A stretch of 5,017 nt of DNA from Gammaproteobacteria bacterium (lineage in GTDB: Bacteria > Pseudomonadota > Gammaproteobacteria > GCA-001735895), in NCBI GenBank assembly GCA_003231795.1, contig QIJI01000444.1:1-5017 (forward strand), in the 5' to 3' direction. The notes under the pieces were generated by a model. It did no database searches, was not told where the DNA came from, and was given only the letters and a program-made list of their open reading frames with translations. Positions 1 through 5,017 of this stretch are shown here, one piece after another (position 1 is the stretch's first letter; each line of letters opens with the position of its first letter). Position numbers and translations under genes: made by a program.

Positions 1-34
1 GCGTTTTCTCGACAAGTACAAAGATTACGTTTAA
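1..34 (+). CDS. Possible C-terminal end of a convergent gene (fragment)
   Basis: Reading the plus strand from base 2 gives RFLDKYKDYV followed by TAA at 32-34. The charged, aromatic decapeptide has the look of a real protein C-terminus, and the other two plus frames give less protein-like text. If real, this gene converges on the three minus-strand genes, which would suit the hairpin-rich gap that follows. Ten codons are too few to name a family, and chance cannot be excluded. The gene body would lie left of the window. Confidence 0.3.
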   Translation, partial: RFLDKYKDYV

Positions 35-62
35 GCGGGACTGTCATTCTGGGCCCTCTACT

Positions 63-106
63 CCGTCATCCCCTCAGAGGAGGGGACCTTGTAATGACGG
101 TGTTTT
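63..106 (+). terminator. Bulged stem-loop with short T run, possible plus-strand terminator
   Basis: CCCCTC (70-75) pairs perfectly with GAGGGG (80-85) across the four-base loop AGAG. Outside it, CCGTCAT (63-69) pairs with ATGACGG (94-100), leaving an eight-base bulge on the right side only. A TGTTTT run follows at 101-106. Read on the plus strand this resembles a weak intrinsic terminator for the putative convergent gene ending at 34. On the minus strand no T run follows the stem, so for the three-gene set it could only act as a 3'-end stabilising hairpin. Confidence 0.3.
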
Positions 107-156
107 AAGGCTAGCGCCGCTCCCGGCGGCACTGCGCATTTCCGCCATCCATGGCG

Positions 157-205
157 ATCATTCCCGCCTGCGCGAGAAAGACGTGTGAGTTGGCGCGGGA
201 ATGAT
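157..205. repeat. Perfect 11-bp inverted repeat, ATCATTCCCGC / GCGGGAATGAT
   Basis: The arms at 157-167 and 195-205 are exact reverse complements separated by 27 bases. This TCATTCCCGC type of palindrome is a common extragenic (REP-like) repeat in proteobacteria. It lies 27 bases beyond the stop codon of the MetE-like gene, where such elements typically protect mRNA 3' ends or assist termination. A competing pairing exists, with AGAAAG at 175-180 matching CTTTCT at 208-213, so the folded form is uncertain. The copy number elsewhere in the genome cannot be seen from here. Confidence 0.55.
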
Positions 206-231
206 GACTTTCTGCGCGGTATGACAGTTTT

Positions 232-1284
232 CTAAAGCGAGCGGGCAGCTTCGCTCATGTTTTTGAGTTTGGCCATCGACAGTTCACGACCGAGAATACC
301 CAACCCGCAATCGGGTGCTGCTATCAGGCGATCAGCGTCGATGTGATTGAGGGCCGCGAGCAGGCGCTCACGAATTTCATCAACCGATTCAACCTGGCTT
401 TTGGCAATGGCAACCACGCCGAAAATGACGCTGGTAGTCGGCAACCGCTCGAGCAGCATCAAGTCGTTATGTCGATGCGCGTCTTCGAATGAAACTGCGT
501 CAATACTGGACTGTTCAATCGCATCGGCAATTTGCATATAGGCATCGAGGTCGGCTTTGGGATAATCATCACGATCGATCTTGTCCGGGTAACCACAGCA
601 CATATGAACGGTACGCTGTACCGAGTCGGGACAACCGTGAAATGCCCGCTCCAGATTCTCGAAACCAAAATCCAGTGCTGCCTGTGGCTTGCGTGCAAAC
701 AAGGGCTCGTCGATTTGAATATGAACACAACCTGCTTCTGCCAACGCCCGCACTTCGATATTCAGCGCGTCGGCAATGTCACGCCCGAGTTTTGCCGGAT
801 CGTGATAATAAGCATCGTGGTTGGTATCGGAAATGGTCATCGGTCCCGGCATGGTTATTTTCACCGCACGATCCACCCCCGCCTGCGCACGTTGCCAGTC
901 GGAAACCAGAAATTGATCCCGCACAGAAACGGGTCCATTGATTGTGGGTAATGCCGCTTCATAGGTACCACCGCGAACTTGCTTGCGCGTCAGATTGGAA
1001 AAATCGAATCCGAGCAAATGTCGGCAATGGTAGTGAATATAGTTTTCCCGCGAAATTTCACCCTCGGTAGGAATATCGATTCCACATTCGATCTGATCAG
1101 CGACAGCCTGGGCAACCCCGCGGGCAACAATTTCATCGGCATCGGGACCCATATCGGCCATCGCCTTTTCCCACAACGCGGTAGGATCGGACGTATCCGG
1201 CCCATCCGGATGGTTGAACCAGTCGGGCAGTTTGACAAAATCAGGTTTGGGATAGGCACCGATACAGGTTGTCTTCAAGGCCAT
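232..1284 (-). CDS. Core MetE-like (methionine synthase II family) zinc methyltransferase
   Basis: This 350-residue protein corresponds to the C-terminal catalytic barrel of cobalamin-independent methionine synthase, which transfers a methyl group to a zinc-bound thiol such as homocysteine in the cytoplasm. Family marks seen in order are TTCIGAYP near the N-terminus (5-12), TEGE (73-76), GPMT (147-150), DEP (192-194), HMC (227-229), FEDAH (266-270) and PDCGL (324-328). The four expected zinc ligands are present as His227, Cys229, Glu267 and Cys326, matching the His-Cys-Glu-Cys set of E. coli MetE. Classical MetE has about 750 residues; the whole N-terminal half is absent here. I chose the ATG at 1284 because it has a GAGGG site seven bases upstream and lies four bases after the dehydrogenase stop. 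An in-frame ATG at 1320 would overlap that gene by 32 bases. The methyl donor is unknown; the neighbours suggest a methylated amine or a catabolic folate role rather than plain methionine synthesis. Family assignment is firm, function is not. Confidence 0.93.
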   Translation of the reverse strand: MALKTTCIGAYPKPDFVKLPDWFNHPDGPDTSDPTALWEKAMADMGPDADEIVARGVAQAVADQIECGIDIPTEGEISRENYIHYHCRHLLGFDFSNLTRKQVRGGTYEAALPTINGPVSVRDQFLVSDWQRAQAGVDRAVKITMPGPMTISDTNHDAYYHDPAKLGRDIADALNIEVRALAEAGCVHIQIDEPLFARKPQAALDFGFENLERAFHGCPDSVQRTVHMCCGYPDKIDRDDYPKADLDAYMQIADAIEQSSIDAVSFEDAHRHNDLMLLERLPTTSVIFGVVAIAKSQVESVDEIRERLLAALNHIDADRLIAAPDCGLGILGRELSMAKLKNMSEAARSL

Positions 1285-1288
1285 GATT

Positions 1289-3748
1289 TTACCCTCGCAT
1301 ACGCTCCGCTTTTGGGTCATACATCGCAGTCAGGCTGGCCGTTGCCGCAATCAGGTCACCGCCAACATCGATTTCGAATTTGCCGGCCTCAATGTATTCC
1401 CTGGTGACTTCTTCTTCGACTTGGATATAGCCGATTCCGATTGCCGCACCGAGGGTATGGGCGTAATCACCCGAGGTTAAATGCCCGACGATTTTACCAT
1501 CGCGTATGATCGGCTCATGGTGATAAAGCATTACTTCGGGGTCTCGCAAGAGGAACTGAACCAGGCGTTTTTTCATGAAGCTACGTGATTCTTTCTGCTC
1601 GAGAATGGCGTCTCGACCGATAAAAGGAATGGCTTTATCGAAAGCGCAGACAAAGCCCATTCCACATTCCAGCGGGGTATCGTAATCGGCCACGTCATGG
1701 CCATAGTGCAGAAATTTCTTTTCCATTCGACATGAGTTCATCGCATGCATTCCAGCCAGGCTGAGGCCATGGCTCTCGCCTTTTTGCATCAGGAAATCAA
1801 AACCGTGGCGGGCCTGGTCAACCGGCACATATAACTCCCAGCCCAGTTCACCGACATAAGAAACCCGTCCTGCATAGGCCCGCGACATGCCCAGTTCAAT
1901 CGCCTGAAAATCTCCAAACGGAAAATTCGTGGTGCTCATATCATGACTCAACGCATCGCTTAACAAATCACGGCTATCCGGACCCATCACTCCGAGCATG
2001 GCCCAGGCGTTTGTAATATCGCTGACACAACAGAATTCGTCATCTGCGATATGCGACTTGAGCCAGTGCAAATCCTTGATCGTCTGGCCGCCGCCGCTGA
2101 TAACCCAGAATTCGTTCTCAGAAATACGAGTTACCGTCAAATCGGCTTCAATCCCGCCATGATCGTTGAGCCAGTGGGTATACACCATACGACCCGGTTC
2201 GACATCGACATCGGCGCTCGATATCCGTTGCAACAGATTAACCGCATCGCGACCCTGCACCAGGTATTTGGAGAAAGAACTCTGATCAAACAGTACCACC
2301 TTTTCGCGCGCAGCCTTATGTTCAGCGGCACTATGCTCGAACCAGTTCTGCTTGCCGAAACTATACTCGTACTTTGGCTCTACACCGTCGGGGGCAAACC
2401 AGTTAGCCCGTTCCCAGCCGGCGGCTTCGCCGAAGCAGGCATTGCGTTCAGCCAGACGTTCGTGTATTGGCGAATGACGTAAATTGCGCGAGGTTTCCAT
2501 TTGCTTGTATGGATAATGATTGTCGTAAAGCAGACCGAGTGTCTCGCTAACCCGATTTTCGATATAGAGCTGGGTTGACTGAAACGGAAACATGCGACGG
2601 ATATCATTGCCCCACAGATCCATTGGCGGCTTGCCAATATGCATCCAGTCGGCGAGCGCTCGGCCGAGACCACCTGAGGTCTGGATACCCACTGAGTTCA
2701 TTCCGCAAGCGACATAGAAATTTTTCAATTCGGGTGCTTCACCCATGTGAAACTGATCATCAGGAGTGAAACTTTCCGGACCGCAGAAAAAGCTGCGCCA
2801 ACCGCATTCCTGCAACATCGGCACGCGATACATGGCGTGCTCCAGTACCGGCATGAATTGCTCGTCCAAATGACCTTCCAGTTCTTCGAAAGCAAAATCC
2901 AGCGGTATCCCGTTTTGCCCCCACGGAGTCGCGTTAGGTTCAAACGCACCGATCAACAAACTTCCCGCATCTTCGCGGTAATAAGCGCAGCGGTCATGAT
3001 CCCGCATCACCGGCAGATTACTGGGTAAATCGTCGAGCTTCTCGGTATGTGCGTAATAGTGTTCGCAGGCATGTAACGGCACATTAACACCGGCCATGCG
3101 ACCAATTTCCCTTCCCCACAGGCCGCCACAGTTAACCACAAAATCGGCTTCGATCTCGCCTTCGGTGGTGATTACACCGGTAACCCGGCCGTTCGCCTTC
3201 TTTATGCCGGTTACACGAACTCCCTCGATACATTTAGCGCCGCGCTGACGAGCACCCTTGACGAAGGCCTGAGTGACATCGACCGGACTTGCAGTACCGT
3301 CCTGGGCTACCCAACTGCCGCCAAGCAAATCGCCTGTTTCAAGATAGGGGTATAGCGATTTGATTTCTTCGGCAGTGACGATATCAACCTGGGTCACGCC
3401 GAAAGCATTATTCATCGAGGCAACACGCTTGAGTTCTTCGAACCGGGCCTTGCTGTGCGCAATCGAAAGCGAGCCGACCTGCTTGAAACCGGTGGACTGA
3501 CCCGTCTCTGCTTCAAGATCGGTCAATACCGACATCGAGTATTCACAGAGTCGTGCCTGTGACTCGTTCGCGCGCATGGTGCCGACCAGTCCGGCCGCAT
3601 GCCAGGTTGTGCCACAACTAAACTGATTACGTTCAAGCTGCACCACGTCGGTCCAGCCGAGTTTTGCCAGGTGATAGGTGACGCTGGAACCTATAACGCC
3701 TCCCCCGATGACGATCGCGCTTGCGCGCTGCGGAATGTCGATGGCCAT
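1289..3748 (-). CDS. Dimethylglycine/sarcosine dehydrogenase-like FAD enzyme with GcvT folate domain
   Basis: The protein has 819 residues, close to the roughly 830 of dimethylglycine oxidase and dehydrogenase family members. Residues 10-370 form the FAD-binding DAO fold. It has the nucleotide motif GGGVIG (15-20), Glu39 for the ribose, and TWHAAGL (48-54), in which His50 matches the histidine that carries covalent FAD in this family. His230 and the YYRED stretch (256-260) fall where dimethylglycine oxidase has its active-site His and Tyr. A linker domain (about 375-435) leads to a GcvT folate-binding domain (about 480-720). That domain has GGIEADL with Asp536 at the expected catalytic place, MGPD (588-591), YVGELGWELYVP (631-642) and RMEKK (674-678). 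A GcvT C-terminal barrel follows to about 812. Expected chemistry is oxidation of an N-methyl group, with the carbon captured as 5,10-methylenetetrahydrofolate. No signal peptide is seen, so it should be cytoplasmic. The ATG at 3748 is fixed by an in-frame TAA nine bases upstream. The substrate (dimethylglycine, sarcosine or another N-methyl compound) is open. Confidence 0.95.
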   Translation of the reverse strand: MAIDIPQRASAIVIGGGVIGSSVTYHLAKLGWTDVVQLERNQFSCGTTWHAAGLVGTMRANESQARLCEYSMSVLTDLEAETGQSTGFKQVGSLSIAHSKARFEELKRVASMNNAFGVTQVDIVTAEEIKSLYPYLETGDLLGGSWVAQDGTASPVDVTQAFVKGARQRGAKCIEGVRVTGIKKANGRVTGVITTEGEIEADFVVNCGGLWGREIGRMAGVNVPLHACEHYYAHTEKLDDLPSNLPVMRDHDRCAYYREDAGSLLIGAFEPNATPWGQNGIPLDFAFEELEGHLDEQFMPVLEHAMYRVPMLQECGWRSFFCGPESFTPDDQFHMGEAPELKNFYVACGMNSVGIQTSGGLGRALADWMHIGKPPMDLWGNDIRRMFPFQSTQLYIENRVSETLGLLYDNHYPYKQMETSRNLRHSPIHERLAERNACFGEAAGWERANWFAPDGVEPKYEYSFGKQNWFEHSAAEHKAAREKVVLFDQSSFSKYLVQGRDAVNLLQRISSADVDVEPGRMVYTHWLNDHGGIEADLTVTRISENEFWVISGGGQTIKDLHWLKSHIADDEFCCVSDITNAWAMLGVMGPDSRDLLSDALSHDMSTTNFPFGDFQAIELGMSRAYAGRVSYVGELGWELYVPVDQARHGFDFLMQKGESHGLSLAGMHAMNSCRMEKKFLHYGHDVADYDTPLECGMGFVCAFDKAIPFIGRDAILEQKESRSFMKKRLVQFLLRDPEVMLYHHEPIIRDGKIVGHLTSGDYAHTLGAAIGIGYIQVEEEVTREYIEAGKFEIDVGGDLIAATASLTAMYDPKAERMRG
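1292..1296 (-). promoter_or_regulatory. Ribosome binding site deciding the MetE-like start
   Basis: GAGGG on the minus strand lies inside the last codons of the dehydrogenase and ends seven bases before the ATG at 1284. It supports the shorter start over the in-frame ATG at 1320. Its place within the upstream coding region, with a four-base gap between stop and start, points to translational coupling of the two genes. Confidence 0.75.
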
Positions 3749-3754
3749 AACTGC

Positions 3755-3796
3755 TTATCCCCTATGTACGTGATTTTCCCATCGTGACTTTCTCAT
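3755..3796 (-). CDS. Possible 13-codon leader ORF upstream of the dehydrogenase
   Basis: An ATG at 3796-3794 opens the peptide MRKSRWENHVHRG and ends with TAA at 3757-3755, six bases before the dehydrogenase ATG. A good Shine-Dalgarno (GAGG, 3805-3808) lies eight bases upstream of this ATG. The ORF is in the same frame as the dehydrogenase, separated from it by that single stop codon. It could serve as a translated leader that couples or tunes expression of the next gene. Against this, it is built largely from a 14-bp tandem repeat whose unit is not a multiple of three, so the peptide itself may not be under selection. I do not recognise it as a known leader peptide. Confidence 0.3.
   Translation of the reverse strand: MRKSRWENHVHRG
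3758..3763 (-). promoter_or_regulatory. Ribosome binding site of the dehydrogenase
   Basis: AGGGGA on the minus strand ends nine bases before the ATG at 3748, a workable spacing. It sits within the last two sense codons of the small leader ORF, so ribosomes translating that ORF would cover or open this site. Confidence 0.6.
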
Positions 3797-3810
3797 CGTG
3801 ATTTCCTCAG
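3769..3810. repeat. Three tandem copies of a 14-bp repeat before the dehydrogenase
   Basis: On the plus strand the copies are CGTGATTTTCCCAT (3769-3782), CGTGACTTTCTCAT (3783-3796) and CGTGATTTCCTCAG (3797-3810). They abut without spacers. Copies 1 and 2 match at 12 of 14 positions; the other pairs match at 11 of 14. The core CGTGA is invariant, and a further CGTGACT occurs at 3883-3889. The repeats sit in the 174-base gap after phnW and create the Shine-Dalgarno and start codon of the leader ORF. They could be a multi-site operator for a regulator, or a slippage product. The gap shows no convincing terminator after phnW, so read-through from phnW is possible. Confidence 0.7.
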
Positions 3811-3922
3811 GGAAGGCGCTGATAATAAATGCTGCGCGCGGATTACGAAAGCCCGATCTTCAATTCAACCAGCGATTTTAACCGTGACTATTAATCAGAG
3901 GCTCCCCCCAGGCCTGTTCACA

Positions 3923-5017
3923 CTAATCGCCGGGCGACTCGATTCGCTTGATTCCAAATTGCTGCAACAGTCTGGACACCGCATTCAGCGCACCCTCGAT
4001 ATGGCTATTGTCGAGTCGGCCAATACAACCCATGCGGAAGCTGTTGGCTACCGTTAGCTTGCCGGGATAAATCACGTAACCCTGGTCCTTGAGGCCATCG
4101 TAGAAGGCGTCAAAAACAAACTCGGGATTAGCAGGCATATGGAAGGTAATGATTATCGGTGCCTGTAAATCGTCGGGCAGCAAGGTCTTGAAACCCATTT
4201 CACGCATGCCGGATACCAGCAGGTCACAGTTTGAACGATAACGCCCACCCCGCCCGGCAACACCACCTTCTTGCAGAAACTCGGTCATCGCCTGATCGAA
4301 GGCGAGTAAAACATGAGTAGGGGGTGTAAAACGCCATTGCCGTGTTTTTTGCATCGTACGCCACTGATCGTATAGATCGAGCACCAGCGAAGGTGAATTC
4401 CCTTCGGTTTTTTCGAGAGCCGATTCACGGGCGATGCAAAAACCCATTCCCGGAGCACCTTCGAGGCATTTGTTGCTGGAGGCCACCACCGCATCAAACT
4501 GAATCTCGTTTGCATCAACTGGTAAAGCACCAAAAGCACTCATTGAATCGATCAGCAGGCTACGCCCATGGTTGGCGACGATTTCAGAAACCTGTTTGAC
4601 CGGATTTAAAATACCGGATGTCGTTTCGCAGTGAACCACAACGACGTGACTGATTCCGGAATCAGCCTGAAGCGCCGCATCAAGCTCGCCAATATCAACC
4701 GGCACGTCCTCTGCCGTTTCCTGAATCTGGTAATTACGACCATAGTAATCGCAAATTTTGGCGATACGTTTACCGTAGGCACCGTTGACCAGAATCAGCA
4801 ACTTGCCATTGGCCGGTACGAAATTACCGATCATGGCTTCAACAACGAAAGTACCACTGCCCTGCAAAGGCACTGAAACATAATTGCCCTCACCATTGAC
4901 GATGGAAACCAGTCGTTCAAGAATTCGGGCATTCAACTCGATGAAGGTTGCATCGCGCGAACCATAATCATGCAACATGGCCTGTTTGACGGTGACAGAG
5001 GTAGTCAGTGGTCCCGG
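3923..5017 (-). CDS. phnW: 2-aminoethylphosphonate:pyruvate aminotransferase (5' end beyond window)
   Basis: The enzyme is a PLP-dependent class V aminotransferase that converts 2-aminoethylphosphonate and pyruvate to phosphonoacetaldehyde and alanine, the first step of the common phosphonate breakdown route. The frame stays open to the right edge: 13 codons before the ATG at 4978 read PGPLTTSVTVKQA, the classic PhnW N-terminal motif. The ATG at 4978 is therefore internal and about ten codons are missing. Counting from that Met, the marks are LQGSGTF (39-45), HCETTSGILNP (116-126), the PLP-contacting Asp144 in IDSMSAFG, and SSNKCLEG with the Schiff-base Lys170. Further on are the LYDQWRTM, WRFTPPTH, VIYPGKL and FRMGCIGR motifs. 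The last carries the arginine expected to bind the substrate acid group. I recall Salmonella PhnW with Lys194 and about 367 residues, which fits after adding the missing codons. The gene ends 174 bases before the dehydrogenase and is probably the upstream member of the same set. No phosphonatase gene (phnX) or ABC transporter gene is visible here. Confidence 0.95.
   Translation of the reverse strand, partial: PGPLTTSVTVKQAMLHDYGSRDATFIELNARILERLVSIVNGEGNYVSVPLQGSGTFVVEAMIGNFVPANGKLLILVNGAYGKRIAKICDYYGRNYQIQETAEDVPVDIGELDAALQADSGISHVVVVHCETTSGILNPVKQVSEIVANHGRSLLIDSMSAFGALPVDANEIQFDAVVASSNKCLEGAPGMGFCIARESALEKTEGNSPSLVLDLYDQWRTMQKTRQWRFTPPTHVLLAFDQAMTEFLQEGGVAGRGGRYRSNCDLLVSGMREMGFKTLLPDDLQAPIIITFHMPANPEFVFDAFYDGLKDQGYVIYPGKLTVANSFRMGCIGRLDNSHIEGALNAVSRLLQQFGIKRIESPGD

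Larger units (their letters stand above)
40..228. repeat. Intergenic cluster of inverted repeats bracketed by ACTGTCAT/ATGACAGT
   Basis: This stretch between the MetE-like gene and the left-edge ORF end contains no credible gene. It is bracketed by a perfect 8-bp inverted pair, ACTGTCAT at 40-47 and ATGACAGT at 221-228. Inside lie two further inverted pairs (63-69 with 94-100, and 157-167 with 195-205) and a GC hairpin (GCCGC at 116-120, GCGGC at 126-130, loop of five). The arms share a GTCAT/ATGAC core, so the region reads like decayed copies of one palindromic intergenic repeat, or a small non-coding MITE-like element. No flanking target duplication is obvious and no transposase is present. 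Mobility is therefore only a guess. Confidence 0.45.

Noticed and set aside
489..951. Two overlapping plus-strand open frames of about 140-150 codons antisense to the MetE-like gene
   Set aside because: They lie wholly opposite a gene with clear family motifs, have no family resemblance and no convincing ribosome site. They are shadows of the real coding frame.
1285..1320. Longer start of the MetE-like gene at the ATG at 1320, adding 12 residues
   Set aside because: It would overlap the dehydrogenase by 32 bases. The added residues (MTQKRSVCEGKI) come from the other gene's coding frame, and the ATG at 1284 has a well-placed GAGGG and begins right at the conserved family N-terminus.
2051..2482. 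Plus-strand open frame of 143 codons opposite the dehydrogenase
   Set aside because: It is antisense to the start of the conserved GcvT domain, and its text has no recognisable domain. It is best explained as a shadow frame.
3822..3849. Promoter before the dehydrogenase with -10 TATTAT (minus strand, 3827-3822)
   Set aside because: The -10 is good, but the sequence 16-17 bases upstream (TTCGTA or TTTCGT) matches the -35 consensus at only two or three positions. A start of transcription near 3815 is possible but not supported enough to annotate.
3893..3918. Intrinsic terminator just after phnW
   Set aside because: The minus strand can form only a four-base AGGC/GCCT stem around a G run, and no T tract follows. 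Read-through into the dehydrogenase is more likely.
4342..4876. Plus-strand open frames opposite phnW
   Set aside because: They are antisense to strongly conserved PhnW motifs and encode nothing recognisable.
4976..4978. ATG at 4978 as the true phnW start
   Set aside because: The frame upstream continues to the window edge with PGPLTTS, an essential conserved PhnW segment, so the real start lies outside the window.

Overview
The window looks like a stretch of a bacterial chromosome, probably from a proteobacterium. The composition is mixed, with roughly half G+C by eye. Shine-Dalgarno sequences are clear and the genes are tightly packed. Short inverted repeats of the TCATTCCCGC/GCGGGAATGA kind, often seen between proteobacterial genes, are present. 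A marine or soil gammaproteobacterium would fit, but nothing in the sequence fixes the taxon.

Three large genes fill almost everything and all lie on the minus strand, so they read from the right edge towards the left. First comes phnW, 2-aminoethylphosphonate:pyruvate aminotransferase, whose first ten or so codons fall outside the window. A 174-base gap follows, holding three tandem copies of a 14-bp repeat and a possible 13-codon leader ORF. Next is an 819-residue covalent-flavin dehydrogenase of the dimethylglycine/sarcosine dehydrogenase type, with an N-terminal FAD half and a C-terminal GcvT (tetrahydrofolate) half. Four bases after its stop codon a 350-residue protein begins. This is a 'core' MetE-like, zinc-site methyltransferase that lacks the N-terminal barrel of classical MetE.

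The left 231 bases hold no complete gene. They contain a group of inverted repeats and hairpins between the end of the MetE-like gene and what may be the last ten codons of a convergent plus-strand gene at the very left edge.

Taken together, the genes suggest one-carbon and phosphonate catabolism. The dehydrogenase should oxidise an N-methyl group and hand the carbon to tetrahydrofolate. The MetE-like protein should move a methyl group to a thiol acceptor. PhnW removes the amino group of 2-aminoethylphosphonate. A route that strips methyl groups from N-methylated aminoethylphosphonate (or a betaine-like compound) before transamination would explain the grouping. That is inference from gene order and family chemistry, because the substrates of the two methyl-handling enzymes cannot be read from sequence alone. 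No RNA gene, CRISPR array, insertion sequence or transposase was seen.
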